Part shown: positions 32,688 to 43,536 of the stretch, piece after piece
How the letters are laid out: every line of letters starts with the position of its first letter
How positions within the stretch are numbered: position 1 is the stretch's first letter
Source of the DNA: an uncultured Bacteroidales bacterium
Lineage (GTDB): Bacteria > Bacteroidota > Bacteroidia > Bacteroidales > Paludibacteraceae
NCBI GenBank assembly: GCA_946404495.1
Contig: CAMJDT010000015.1
Coordinates: forward strand, 1 to 45,655
Length of the DNA stretch: 45,655 nucleotides
Reading direction: 5' to 3'
The notes under the pieces: model-generated
What the model was told of the DNA's origin: nothing
Seen by the model: only the letters and a program-made list of their open reading frames with translations
Database searches by the model: none
Position numbers and translations under genes: made by a program

Positions 32688-35150
32688 TTACTTACCGGAG
32701 CCTTGTACTCCGCCGCCTCCGCCGAGACGGTTTAGTTCGTCCATATCGCCTACCTTACGTTGCTTGTGTTGCTGATACTGACCGAACATCCAGGTGATAG
32801 ACAGCATCACGCGCTGCTGGCGAACGGTGTTCTTCATCCAGCTGGAGTAGCCGGGTTGTTGACCCAATTCTTCGTTGCTGAAGACCATCGAGCGCGCCAG
32901 ATCTTGCACATTGAGGTTGAAGATCAGTCCCTTCTGCATATACATCTTACGTACGCCGAAGCTGAGGAAATAGCTGCTGCCTTGTCGGTTGTAACCTGTG
33001 GTCATCGGCGATGACCAGTTTCCGTCCAGCATCATGATCCAATCTTTGGGCAGATAGGCCGATAGCGTGCCGCTGACATATCCGTAGTGACTGCCCATTT
33101 TGTAGGCCGGACTGCCGTCAGCGAGTTTCTCGTAGGAGCGGTTCAGGAAGTGGTACCAACCGGCATTGACCGTCAGTGCCAGCCATGCACCCTGTACCGA
33201 TTTCTTACCGTCTTCCCCTGTATAGTACTTGGGCACGATAGGCAGCTCGGTCAGCGACAGATTACCGCCGTGCGTGGTACAGGTACCGAAGTTCACCCAC
33301 CGGATATTGCTCGAACCGTCGGGAAGGATGTTCACGCGCTGCGAGAACATATCCTGCGTGTGCGCAAAGTTGAAGGTCAGATTCAGGTATTGTGTCCAGG
33401 AGAAATTGATCTCCACATCGTTGTTGAACTCCGGAGTCAACTCTGTGTTACCGCTCTGATACGAGTAGGCGTCCACGTAGGTCTTGAAGGGATTGAGCAT
33501 CCAATAGTTGGGTCGCTTGATGCGCCGCGTGTAGCTGGCGCTGACGCTGATAGGTTGTCCGATCTTGCCCAGCGGACTCGAACTGTAGCCCACGTACGCC
33601 GTCGGGAAGGGATCGAAATACGATTTCCTCGTCACCGAGTCGGCTGTAAACCAGTCGCCGCGGCTGAAGGTGTATTCGCCTCTTAGGCCCAACTTCACCG
33701 ACCAGTGTTCGCCAAACTGCTTGCCCAGTGAGATATACATCGCCGCCACGTGCTCCTGATAGCGGAAGTCGGAGGGCGTCTGACCGATGTTGACATCGTT
33801 GATGAGCGAGTCTGTGGTCATATGGTTGTTAGTGGTCGACAGGGCGTATTTGGCGCCGCACTCGATCATGCCGGTTTGCCAGAACTTGGTCTGGAAGTCC
33901 AACTTGGCGCTGTAAATATCCACCGTCTGCTTGCTCGCAATATCCAATCCTATTTTCTTCACCCCGATATAGTCGGTCTGCTGCATGTTGCTCGACTCAG
34001 TCGAATAGCGGTTGTAGTCCGCGTTGATGGTTAGTTCGCGATCCAATGCCTCGGAGAAGGTGTGCGTATAGTTGAGGTTGGCGGTGTGCTGCGGCGCCAT
34101 CGTGCGCGTCTTGGTGCCCGTATACGAGTAGGTGGTGTCGGTTCCGATCGCCGTGTAGGCGTAGTTGCGGCCGTCGATGATCTTCTGCTCCATCACCATG
34201 ATCGGCACCTGCAATATGAATCCGAACGTGTTGGCCGAGTCGATGTACCAATCGTTTCCCGCCTTGAGCATATAGTACTGGAAATTGAGGTCATAGCCGG
34301 AGCGCGAGTAGTTGGTGAGGGTAGGTGTCGTTCGACCGGTCTCCAGGTCCACATCGTTCTGCGCAAATACCTGCGTCAACTGACCGAAGGTGTACGTTTT
34401 CTCGCCGCGGTAGTTGAGGTTGAGCGACACCATATCCATCTGCAGATAGCGTTTCACATCGCCGAAGTACATACCTCCGTATCCGGCACTGAGCATACCG
34501 TTCAGGCCGCGCATCATATTGCGCTTGGTCTTGATATTGATGATACCGCCCGTTCCTGATGCATCGTATTTGGCGGAGGGGTTAGATATGATTTCAATCT
34601 TCTCGATGGTGTTACCGTCTGTACCATCGAGCATCGCCTTGAGCTGCTGACCGCTCAGGTACGAAGGTTTGCCGTCTACATAGACTTCCACGGCCTTACC
34701 GTTTACGGTGATGTTACCGTCCTTGTCGATGTGTACGCCCGGTGCGCGACGCAGGATATCGTTGCCGTTCGAACCTGCCGATAGCGGCGAGGCACTGACA
34801 TTCACCACCAGTTTGTCCATCTGCCGTTCGATGAGCGGTTTCTTGGCCTTGACCTCCACCTCCGCCAGTTGTTCCGTCTCTTCCTTCAGCACGAAATCGG
34901 GTCCGCCATAGGCGGTCTCGTAGCCTACAAAGGATGCTTGAATCGTGTACGTGCGTGCGGGTACCTCTAATGCGTACTGTCCGTCATCGTCCGTAATCCC
35001 ACCCGTGATGAGGGTGGAGTCCGGTGCCAGCACCGAGATGGTCACATACGCCATCGGCTGTCCCTGCGTGTCTTTGACGGTACCTTTTACGTTTTCTGCG
35101 GCTGCCATTACGGCAAACATCGCAAACATTCCCAAAATCAGTTTTTTCAT
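32688..35150 (-). CDS. TonB-receptor-like outer-membrane beta-barrel protein
   Basis: 820 residues. Signal peptide MKKLILGMFAMFAVMAAAEN; CarboxypepD_reg-like domain (VKGTVKDTQGQPMAYVTISV, TDDDGQYALEV); plug-like region (NDILRRAPGVHIDKDGNITV, YVDGKPSYLSGQQL, YDASGTGGIINIKTKRN); long barrel. The architecture matches the OMP_b-brl_3/TonB-like family of Bacteroidetes, which lacks an obvious TonB box. Ends unusually in a glycine-rich tail (LNRLGGGGGVQGSGK) after the last strand instead of a terminal aromatic. Convergent with the OB-fold operon. A -7-like box TACTTTTG lies at 35275-35268 but has no proper -33 partner. Confidence 0.85.
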   Translation of the reverse strand: MKKLILGMFAMFAVMAAAENVKGTVKDTQGQPMAYVTISVLAPDSTLITGGITDDDGQYALEVPARTYTIQASFVGYETAYGGPDFVLKEETEQLAEVEVKAKKPLIERQMDKLVVNVSASPLSAGSNGNDILRRAPGVHIDKDGNITVNGKAVEVYVDGKPSYLSGQQLKAMLDGTDGNTIEKIEIISNPSAKYDASGTGGIINIKTKRNMMRGLNGMLSAGYGGMYFGDVKRYLQMDMVSLNLNYRGEKTYTFGQLTQVFAQNDVDLETGRTTPTLTNYSRSGYDLNFQYYMLKAGNDWYIDSANTFGFILQVPIMVMEQKIIDGRNYAYTAIGTDTTYSYTGTKTRTMAPQHTANLNYTHTFSEALDRELTINADYNRYSTESSNMQQTDYIGVKKIGLDIASKQTVDIYSAKLDFQTKFWQTGMIECGAKYALSTTNNHMTTDSLINDVNIGQTPSDFRYQEHVAAMYISLGKQFGEHWSVKLGLRGEYTFSRGDWFTADSVTRKSYFDPFPTAYVGYSSSPLGKIGQPISVSASYTRRIKRPNYWMLNPFKTYVDAYSYQSGNTELTPEFNNDVEINFSWTQYLNLTFNFAHTQDMFSQRVNILPDGSSNIRWVNFGTCTTHGGNLSLTELPIVPKYYTGEDGKKSVQGAWLALTVNAGWYHFLNRSYEKLADGSPAYKMGSHYGYVSGTLSAYLPKDWIMMLDGNWSSPMTTGYNRQGSSYFLSFGVRKMYMQKGLIFNLNVQDLARSMVFSNEELGQQPGYSSWMKNTVRQQRVMLSITWMFGQYQQHKQRKVGDMDELNRLGGGGGVQGSGK

Positions 35151-35323
35151 ATCTAAGATCCTTTTTTAGTTACATTGTTCTTTTTCCGGGGAGAGCTGAG
35201 GTCCGAGTCGCCTGTCGATTAAGCGGAGCGGTATCGACCTTTGCAATCTCGGAACCGAAAGCGACTGCAAAAGTACTGCTTTTTCGGGAAATGGTATATG
35301 AAAAATCGGACATTCTTGCTTTT

Positions 35324-36184
35324 TTAAGCAAAAAAGATAGAAAAATCATCGCTCAGCGGTATCCCTAACATCCGGAATTGGCCCGGCGTGACGCATCCCA
35401 TCTGCTGGAACTCCAGCGCCATGTGGCTTAGGTCGTAGTACCCGTGCTGCAGGGCTACGGTCATCAGGTCTATCGGTTTGCCCTTTGCGGCGGTCTGCTG
35501 CATGGTCTGTATGGTTCGATGGAAACGACGCAAACGAATGAACTGCTTCGGAGGAATGCCGACATAGGTGCGGAAGACACGCAAGAACTGGCGTTCACCG
35601 AGACACGCGACAGATGCCATCTCGGCGGTGCTGATATCCCCTTTCTTTGCATCGCAGGCAGATATGGCTTTCTGCACACGGCTGTAATTGCTATCCTCTT
35701 TGCGCGGCAGATGTCCCGCAAAGAAGGAGTCTATCAGGCAAGCTATCGTTGGGGCATCGGTATTAGATTTGAAGATACGGTCGCATTGCATTAAGCCTTC
35801 GTCGCCGTATTCGGCGGCGGTGAGTATCTTGTCGTCCAACTCTTGCAGGTCAATGCCGAGCAGGGCATGCAGACCGCCTGGCTCGAAGTCTAACAGCATT
35901 CCTTCAAACCAACCGCTGAGGGTGGTCAACGCTACGGTCTTGCGGTACGGACCCAATATTGTCAGTCCGTCCGAAAACGTGCCGCTAAAATCAGCCGTCA
36001 CGTTGCGCATAAAGATCAGACTACCGTAGTTGGGCAGTAACTGCTGCACATGTTTCCCATTGACAAAACGCGGGTCATCTGCCGGCGGCGTCATCGTGTC
36101 GGTGGAGCCTTCCGCGCGCACGAACACGTAGCGCGTAATATAAGGTTGCAGCGCCGTAGTGGGATAGACTATCTCGAAATGCAT
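35324..36184 (-). CDS. AraC-family transcription regulator
   Basis: 286 residues from the ATG at 36184; the open frame upstream overlaps the dapA end. The N-terminal ~150 residues (PTTALQPYITRYVFVRAEGS, FSGTFSDGLTILGPYRKTVA, LDFEPGGLHALLGI) resemble a cupin-like sensing domain common in Bacteroidetes AraC proteins. The C-terminal pair of helix-turn-helices includes ISTAEMASVACLGERQFLRV FR and VALQHGYYDLSHMALEFQQM G, with TPGQFRM near the end. Ligand unknown. Lies 20 bp behind dapA on the same strand. Confidence 0.88.
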   Translation of the reverse strand: MHFEIVYPTTALQPYITRYVFVRAEGSTDTMTPPADDPRFVNGKHVQQLLPNYGSLIFMRNVTADFSGTFSDGLTILGPYRKTVALTTLSGWFEGMLLDFEPGGLHALLGIDLQELDDKILTAAEYGDEGLMQCDRIFKSNTDAPTIACLIDSFFAGHLPRKEDSNYSRVQKAISACDAKKGDISTAEMASVACLGERQFLRVFRTYVGIPPKQFIRLRRFHRTIQTMQQTAAKGKPIDLMTVALQHGYYDLSHMALEFQQMGCVTPGQFRMLGIPLSDDFSIFFA

Positions 36185-36203
36185 GACTCTGACTATCGTT
36201 CGC

Positions 36204-37094
36204 TTATTGTTGTAATGCCTCGATGGCACGGGCAATCTCGCATTGTACCGCTTCGCTGTTGGGTACTAAGGGGAGACGCAGGTGGTTGCCGATGAGGCCC
36301 ATCTGACTGAGAACGGTCTTCACGCCGGAGGGGTTGCCTTCCTTGAAGAGCAACTCGATCATCTCGCTGTACTTCGCCTGCAGCGCCGCGTCTTTCTCAC
36401 GAACGATACGCCCGAAGTCCTCCGGCCACGCATTGCTCGCTACGCTGATGAGTCCGTCCGCTCCGGCCTCCATCAGTTCGCACGCGATCCCGTCGTCCCC
36501 CGAGATAATAAGAAACTTGTTATTTTGAAATTGCTCATTTATGAGCTTTTTAATCTGCTCCACCTTTCCGCTGGCCTCTTTGATGCCGATGATCCGGTCG
36601 GGGTAGGCTTCGTGGAGCCTCAATGCGGTCTCGGGCAGCATGTTCACGCCCGTGCGACCGGGTACGTTGTATAGGATAATTGGTACCGGCGAAGCCTCGG
36701 CAATAGCGCTGAAATGCCGGTAGAGTCCTTCCTGCGAGGGTTTGTTGTAGTAGGGGCAGACGCTCAGTATCGCTGCATAGTCGCGCTTGAGTTCGTCGCT
36801 CACTTCGCGGATATGAGCGATGACGGACTGCGTGCAGTTGCCTCCGGCACCCAGTACCAGCGGCACGCGACCGGCTACCTGACGGGCTATAAACTGCCGA
36901 ACCTCTCTGCGTTCCTCCTCACTCAGCGTGACGGCCTCGCCCGTCGTGCCGAGCACTACGATGTAGTCCACACCGCCGGCTATCTGCCGCTCTACGAGCG
37001 CCTGTAGCGCCTTGTAATCCACAGCGCCCGAGGCCTCAAAGGGTGTCACCAGCGCCGTACCTAATCCGCGCAATCGTTTCGTATTCTCAGTCAT
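36204..37094 (-). CDS. dapA: 4-hydroxy-tetrahydrodipicolinate synthase
   Basis: 296 residues, the normal length. Condenses pyruvate with aspartate semialdehyde in the lysine/diaminopimelate pathway, needed for peptidoglycan. Signatures: VVLGTTGEAVTLSEEER (T50-T51 proton relay), CPYYNKPSQEG, YNVPGRTG (Y142, R147) and the Schiff-base lysine K172 in IIGIKEASGK; ISGDDG follows. Start overlaps the preceding DUF gene by 8 bp. The order ligA-DUF gene-dapA is familiar in Bacteroidales. Confidence 0.96.
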   Translation of the reverse strand: MTENTKRLRGLGTALVTPFEASGAVDYKALQALVERQIAGGVDYIVVLGTTGEAVTLSEEERREVRQFIARQVAGRVPLVLGAGGNCTQSVIAHIREVSDELKRDYAAILSVCPYYNKPSQEGLYRHFSAIAEASPVPIILYNVPGRTGVNMLPETALRLHEAYPDRIIGIKEASGKVEQIKKLINEQFQNNKFLIISGDDGIACELMEAGADGLISVASNAWPEDFGRIVREKDAALQAKYSEMIELLFKEGNPSGVKTVLSQMGLIGNHLRLPLVPNSEAVQCEIARAIEALQQ

Positions 37095-37623
37095 TGCTCT
37101 TGATCATTTTGAGGTAACGAATAATCTCTCTATACAGTTCCTCCTGCACCGCAACGGGGTCGTCCTCGCTCGTGGGAGTGAGGTTGATGAGCATGTTATG
37201 GATACCTTCACCCAAGTTACGGCCTACCTTGAAGTCCGCCAGTAGGTACATCGCGATATACTTCATCGCCAATTCGTTGCGGATACTCAGGTCGATCATC
37301 AGGTCGTAATGCCGTTTGCGGATATCGTCAGCTACCTCTTGCTTGAGGCCGCCGAGCCAACCGAAGTCTTTCTGCCCCAACATACGGCTCTGCGGCAGAT
37401 TGGCCGACGACACATCCTTACGCGGCACGTAGCCGAGTATCGTCACATCCTTGCCTTCCTCGTGCAGTTCATTTACGATACGCCGTATCGACGGATTCTT
37501 CTCCATGATATCGCTCTCATACAGCACGATGATATTGCGCACGCGCTCCCAGTTGGGAAAACGCACAGGCTGCTTCTCTTGCCTCTTGAGACGACGATTA
37601 AATATCCACTCTTTCAGATTCAT
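37087..37623 (-). CDS. Conserved Bacteroidetes protein between ligA and dapA (DUF6913-like)
   Basis: 178 residues from the ATG at 37623 (MNLKEWIFNRRLKRQEKQP). A start five codons earlier (MVNGF) would be translated from a heptamer array and is unlikely. Visible features: VRNIIVLYESDIMEKNPSIR, VTILGYVPRKD, KDFGWLGGL, and YDLMIDLSIRNELAMKYIAM, then AKVGRNLGE-like FKVGRNLGEG. No catalytic motif or membrane segment. Position and sequence match the small uncharacterised protein that usually sits here; the DUF number is from memory. Function unknown. Confidence 0.75.
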   Translation of the reverse strand: MNLKEWIFNRRLKRQEKQPVRFPNWERVRNIIVLYESDIMEKNPSIRRIVNELHEEGKDVTILGYVPRKDVSSANLPQSRMLGQKDFGWLGGLKQEVADDIRKRHYDLMIDLSIRNELAMKYIAMYLLADFKVGRNLGEGIHNMLINLTPTSEDDPVAVQEELYREIIRYLKMIKSND

Positions 37624-37627
37624 AAAT

Positions 37628-39712
<2,085 letters not shown>

Positions 39713-39740
39713 CTAACGACCAACGACTAACGACAAACGA
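39713..39740 (-). repeat. Heptamer array filling the nuclease-ligA junction
   Basis: Plus-strand units CTAACGA, CCAACGA, CTAACGA, CAAACGA: four heptamers, 28 bp. They begin one base upstream of the ligA ATG, contain the nuclease stop TAG (39729-39727) and encode its last residues (VCR). The whole spacer is repeat. Confidence 0.88.
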
Positions 39741-41286
39741 CTTTATACTTGTTGATTTTTCCGTCATAGTACACATGCACAATGTACATTCCAGCCGGCA
39801 GGTTCTGCGTCTTGATGGTATAGACACTCGTCTTGATCGCTTCGTCCGCCCGCAGCCGTCCGTCTATGTCGTATACCTTCACGTATCCTCCTGCCGCGTT
39901 GTGGATCGTCAGGTCCGATCCTTCGTAGAGCACCTCGGCGGTGTTGATATAGAGGTCGGTGTTGGTGTAGTTCAGATTCAGTCCTACGATCACGGGGTCG
40001 TGGTCCGAGCAGCGGAACATACTTACGTCCGTACTCTTGTCGTAGGTGAAGTCGTCCTGTTCGTCGGAGTTGATGTGGAACACCGTCATACCGGTCACCT
40101 GCGGCAGCAGTTCCGGCGAACACAATGCGTGATCCAGATAACCCGCCTCGCCGTGGTAGGTATAGCTGTAGCTGCTGTCTGCGTGCATCTCGCGGTGCAG
40201 ATCGGTCATTCCGCCCTCCACTAATATCATGATCGGATCCTCCATGCCGTAGGCATTCAGGTCTCCCATTACCAGTAGATCCGGGTCACCGAAGGTGCTC
40301 AGGTTCGATTGGAACAGACTCAACACCGCGCGTGCCTCCTGTTTGCGCGTAGCGTTATAGGGGCCCTGACCGTCTCCTTGGTCCACGTTATCGCCCGAAG
40401 CACCGCTCTTAGTTTTTGCCTTGAAGTGATTGATGGAGTATACAAACCGTTCGCCCGTGGCTATCTCTTCAAACAGCTGCATGAACTTCCGTCGCGCTAC
40501 GCCTGCGTTCGTATATTTATACGGACCGATCGGACGTACCGTCTCTGCGCAATAGACATAGCCCGACTTGGTATAACTGCCGCTCGAGGTGCCGCCGTCG
40601 TTGACGAACGAATACGTCCGCCCCGTGGCTGTCGTCAGGTCACCCGCTATCTCCGACAAGGCGCTCTGACCCTGCTCAATCTCCACCAAACCGTATATGT
40701 CAGCCCCGATCTTGGCCAACGCCGAACCCACTTTCTGACGTTGACGGGCGTGCTCCGCAGCATTGGCAGCGCCGTAGCCCGTGCCTAAGTTATCCACTAA
40801 GTAGTACTCTAAGTTCATCCCGCAGACTAAGATGCTGTGCTGACCACGCATGTCGATATCATCCATATTGATACCGGCCATCAGGTCGGCGCGCGTATTA
40901 CCTTCCCAGGTGCAACTCTGCAGCGTCATCGTACTCGTCGAGTTGACGTACACGGTCATCTGCTTCAGCCGCTCTCCCATCCGGTGATAACCCGTCACGC
41001 CGTTCAGATACACCGTGCCGTACTGATTCAGCTGCACGCAGCTATAGTACTCCGTACTCTGCGGGATAGCCTGATTGGTAGGCGAATAGATACGCCGCGG
41101 CGAGATGCGGTAGTTGTCGTTGTAATTATTGCACACATACCAGTCGGTGGTGAAGGTCACTGTCTGACCGATATATTGACTCAACTCGTTCGATATCCAG
41201 CGCTCAGGATCGTCTATTTGTACGTTCACTGCCCCAACTCGGGTCGCCGTGACTATGATTACGATGATGGTTACAAGTCTTTTCAT
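39727..41286 (-). CDS. Secreted EEP-family nuclease with type IX sorting domain, ExeM-like
   Basis: 519 residues with signal peptide MKRLVTIIVIIVTATRVGAV. After a ~125-residue N-terminal part that may be an OB-like domain comes an endonuclease/exonuclease/phosphatase fold: GLVEIEQG (E202, metal), INHFKAKT (H287), VMGDLNAY (D342, N344), GYLDHALCS (D385) and RCSDHDPVI (H429). The KTKSGASGDNVDQGDGQGPY segment resembles extracellular nucleases of the ExeM group. The last ~65 residues (VKVYDIDGRLRADEAIKTSV, NLPAGMYIVHVYYDGKINKY K) form a type IX sorting domain. It should degrade DNA outside the cell. First gene of the ligA-dapA run; promoter at 41334-41365. Confidence 0.88.
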   Translation of the reverse strand: MKRLVTIIVIIVTATRVGAVNVQIDDPERWISNELSQYIGQTVTFTTDWYVCNNYNDNYRISPRRIYSPTNQAIPQSTEYYSCVQLNQYGTVYLNGVTGYHRMGERLKQMTVYVNSTSTMTLQSCTWEGNTRADLMAGINMDDIDMRGQHSILVCGMNLEYYLVDNLGTGYGAANAAEHARQRQKVGSALAKIGADIYGLVEIEQGQSALSEIAGDLTTATGRTYSFVNDGGTSSGSYTKSGYVYCAETVRPIGPYKYTNAGVARRKFMQLFEEIATGERFVYSINHFKAKTKSGASGDNVDQGDGQGPYNATRKQEARAVLSLFQSNLSTFGDPDLLVMGDLNAYGMEDPIMILVEGGMTDLHREMHADSSYSYTYHGEAGYLDHALCSPELLPQVTGMTVFHINSDEQDDFTYDKSTDVSMFRCSDHDPVIVGLNLNYTNTDLYINTAEVLYEGSDLTIHNAAGGYVKVYDIDGRLRADEAIKTSVYTIKTQNLPAGMYIVHVYYDGKINKYKVVCR

Positions 41287-41333
41287 ACTTCTGTGTTTTT
41301 TACGGTTATTACCCTTCCCTCACATTCAGCCTG

Positions 41334-41365
41334 CAAAGATACGACTTTTTTTTGACATATGCAAA
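41334..41365 (-). promoter_or_regulatory. Promoter of the secreted-nuclease/ligA run
   Basis: Minus strand: TTTGCATATGTC (TTTG 41365-41362), 20-bp spacer, TATCTTTG (41341-41334), 47 bases before the ATG. Confidence 0.8.
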
Positions 41366-41404
41366 TATAATCGCACTTTTTTATTAAAAAATAAAAATTT
41401 TCAC

Positions 41405-41467
41405 TTATCAATTATCAATTATCAAATAATCGTTCCGCAAGGATAAGAATTATCAATTATCAATTAT
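41405..41467. repeat. Two short TTATCAA heptamer arrays
   Basis: Three TTATCAA units (41405-41425) and, after 24 other bases, two more (41450-41463) plus a partial one. On the minus strand the unit is TTGATAA, holding TGA and TAA. Unlike the other arrays it is not at a gene end but between two divergent promoters. Confidence 0.75.
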
Positions 41468-41473
41468 TTTTTG

Positions 41474-41521
41474 TATCTTTGCACCCGAAAATGAGAATCT
41501 CACTATGAAAAAGCATTTGCT
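41474..41521 (+). pseudogene. Truncated gene start MKKHLL behind a -7 box
   Basis: TATCTTTG at 41474-41481, then ATG AAA AAG CAT TTG at 41505, a typical signal-peptide start. At 41522 the sequence switches into repeat block A and the frame no longer looks coding. A gene start cut by the arrival of block A is the simplest reading; a -33 element is absent. Confidence 0.45.
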
Positions 41522-41557
41522 AAAATGCATTATTTCCCACGCAAACGCGATTTTTTT
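41522..41557. repeat. Repeat block A, copy 1
   Basis: 36 bp from AAAATGCATTATTTCCCACG to the T7 run, identical to 45386-45421 except one base (ACG/ATG). Both copies lie just upstream of a promoter for an AAA ATPase gene. Confidence 0.85.
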
Positions 41558-41567
41558 GTGCAAAAGT

Positions 41568-41598
41568 TTGCGCATATCAGAAATTTTATGTAATTTTG
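41568..41598 (+). promoter_or_regulatory. Promoter of AAA ATPase gene 1
   Basis: TTTGCGCATATC (TTG 41568-41570), 20-bp spacer, TAATTTTG (41591-41598), 36 bases before the ATG. Confidence 0.8.
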
Positions 41599-41634
41599 CA
41601 GCGCAATTCCGAAATTGCATAAAAATATACACCC

Positions 41635-42804
41635 ATGGCACAAGCTATTTACATCCCACGCCGATTAGAGAGCGTCATCAAAGAAGCGGCTCAGTACTTC
41701 TCTGTTATTTCCGTGACAGGTCCTCGTCAGTCCGGTAAATCTACGATGCTCAAGCACCTGTTTCCTCAGTTGCCCAAATACAGTATGAAAGACCTGCATG
41801 TGCGAGAGTTTGCGGAGCAAGACCCGGTGGCTTTTCTAAATCAACACAAGGAAGGTATGTTTATCGATGAGGTGCAAAAAGTACCCGTGTTGCTGGATTA
41901 TATCCAGGGCATCGTGGACGATGATCCATCGCGTCGATTTGTGCTCACGGGGAGCAGTAATCTGGAGTTACTGCAGGGATTGACGGAGTCGTTGCCCGGT
42001 CGTGCCGGCGTGTATGAGTTATTACCGATGTCGATGGAAGAGACCGCCGAGCAGATAGCGGATAAAAACACCAATCAACTCCTTTATGACGGTCTTTATC
42101 CTGCTATCTGTGCGCGTAAGAACGTAGCGCATCTGTTGTATCCGGCCTATGTCAAAACCTATTTGGAGAAAGATGTGAGGGATTTGCTGCGTATCAAAGA
42201 CCAGATGCAGTTCCTTAAGTTTATGAAGCTATGCGCAGCACGTATAGGTTCGCTTTTCAATGCCTCGGAGGTGGCGATGGAGTTGGGAGTAGATAGCAAG
42301 ACTGTCAGTCATTGGCTGTCCGTTTTGCAGGCATCGTACCTTGTAACGCTACTGCCGCCGTATTACGAAAACATCACCAAGCGTGTTGTCAAGACCCCGA
42401 AACTCTATTTTAATGACCCCGGATTAGCCTGTTACTTATTGGATATTGAGTCCCCCAAGCAATTGGCATTGGATAAGATGCGGGGTGCTATATTTGAGAA
42501 CCTGGTAGTAATGGAGTGCATCAAACATCGTTTCAACCAAGGTAAAGAAGGAAATGTGTTCTTCTATCGTGATAGTAACGGGCAAGAGGTGGATATATTA
42601 GTCAAAGAAGAGGGACAACTGACTGCTATCGAAGTCAAATCATCGATGACCTACAAAGCCGATTTTGCCAAAACGCTCAAAATGCTTCCTCAATGGACGA
42701 GCACGCCGATTGTTCGACGCTCTGTCGTTTATGGTGGCGACTTTGAGAACTCCGCCGGAGACATCTGGGTGCTTCGCTACGACCATATCAATCAATTATT
42801 TTAG
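41635..42804 (+). CDS. AAA-family ATP-binding protein with DUF4143 domain
   Basis: 389 residues. AAA_14-type ATPase: Walker A GPRQSGKST (29-37), Walker B GMFIDEVQ, sensor LTGSSNLELL. The C-terminal DUF4143 domain (KTYLEKDVRDLLRIKDQMQF, HWLSVLQASYLVTLLPPYYE, KLYFNDPGLACYLL) ends with a restriction-endonuclease-like core NGQEVDILV...AIEVKSS. Such proteins are abundant, variable accessory genes in Bacteroidales, suspected of defence or mobility roles; no function has been settled. Not coupled to neighbours. Directly behind it lies repeat B. Confidence 0.88.
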   Translation: MAQAIYIPRRLESVIKEAAQYFSVISVTGPRQSGKSTMLKHLFPQLPKYSMKDLHVREFAEQDPVAFLNQHKEGMFIDEVQKVPVLLDYIQGIVDDDPSRRFVLTGSSNLELLQGLTESLPGRAGVYELLPMSMEETAEQIADKNTNQLLYDGLYPAICARKNVAHLLYPAYVKTYLEKDVRDLLRIKDQMQFLKFMKLCAARIGSLFNASEVAMELGVDSKTVSHWLSVLQASYLVTLLPPYYENITKRVVKTPKLYFNDPGLACYLLDIESPKQLALDKMRGAIFENLVVMECIKHRFNQGKEGNVFFYRDSNGQEVDILVKEEGQLTAIEVKSSMTYKADFAKTLKMLPQWTSTPIVRRSVVYGGDFENSAGDIWVLRYDHINQLF

Positions 42805-42996
42805 GAAGCATTTCGCTTCATCTGGTATGGAGAATGTCAATACCGGCCGTGCGGTTTATCGTCTGTTGCCTCATGGTTGATAATAGGATGAAGAATTAGC
42901 ATACATGCCTTATGGCGAACCATTGGAAAATATTGTTCTCAATTATGAATGGAGAAGAGACGTTATCACAATTATCAATAGATAAAGGTTACAATT
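42805..42996 (+). other. Spacer with repeat B copy 1
   Basis: 42824-42900 is copy 1 of a 77-bp direct repeat (partner 45308-45384). It encodes GMENVNTGRAVYRLLPHG then a stop, without any start. After it a 26-residue open frame (42905-42985, MPYGEPLENIVLNYEWRRDV...) has no recognisable features. Confidence 0.6.
42824..42900 (+). repeat. 77-bp direct repeat B, copy 1
   Basis: Same length as 45308-45384 without gaps, five mismatches. Of the four mismatches before the stop codon, three are silent, which suggests the encoded C-terminus GMENV(N/T)TGRAVYRLLPHG was under selection. Confidence 0.85.
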
Positions 42997-43521
42997 ATGT
43001 TAAGTAGAATTATCAACTTATATAAGGTATTTGGGGGTATTTGCATAATACCATTGTTATCATCTTGTTTTGCACAACATATAGATTATGAATATGATGA
43101 TATCGTTATTACAAGATATGACATCGTAGATTTTGGATTGAAAAAGGCTCAAGCTGGAGGATTTCATTCCATATATTTTTGTAACAAAAGTGACTGGAAA
43201 AATTATATTCGCATAGAAGGATCTCAAAATTTTTATGTGGCATTTTTGTTGATAGATACCATTTCTAGAAAAGTATGGATAGCCCCTCATAATAGTTTAG
43301 CCACACAGCATCAACCTGATTGCAATTTTTTTCAAGCAGATATTAATCATGATTCAATAAAATCGCATGTAAACATAAGTAATGATTATGCAATTGAATT
43401 TGAACCAAAATATGAATGTTACCCCTTATGTGCATATGGAGAAAAAATGGAAATCAGATTGACTAAGAAGTATTTTCCTAACACCAAAATAAAAGCCCGA
43501 TACGGGAAAGAATTTTTATAA
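42997..43521 (+). CDS. Lipoprotein-like hypothetical protein, A+T-rich
   Basis: 174 residues. N-terminal hydrophobic stretch with lipobox-like LLSSC (IIPLLSSCFAQH), so probably an exported lipoprotein. The rest is beta-rich without known motifs (IEGSQNFYVAFLLIDTISRK VW). Codon use is distinctly A+T-rich compared with the central 15-41 kb, pointing to recent arrival. 15 bp before the LRR gene. No family recognised. Confidence 0.6.
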   Translation: MLSRIINLYKVFGGICIIPLLSSCFAQHIDYEYDDIVITRYDIVDFGLKKAQAGGFHSIYFCNKSDWKNYIRIEGSQNFYVAFLLIDTISRKVWIAPHNSLATQHQPDCNFFQADINHDSIKSHVNISNDYAIEFEPKYECYPLCAYGEKMEIRLTKKYFPNTKIKARYGKEFL

Positions 43522-43536
43522 GCTGCTAATAATTTT

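Noticed and set aside
41405..41467. Possible CRISPR-like or origin iteron array
   Set aside because: Units are only seven bases with no spacers, no cas or rep gene nearby; matches the general heptamer-array class.
42905..42985. 26-codon frame MPYGEPLENIVLNYEW...
   Set aside because: Short, no ribosome site, no homology recognised; listed only as part of the spacer.
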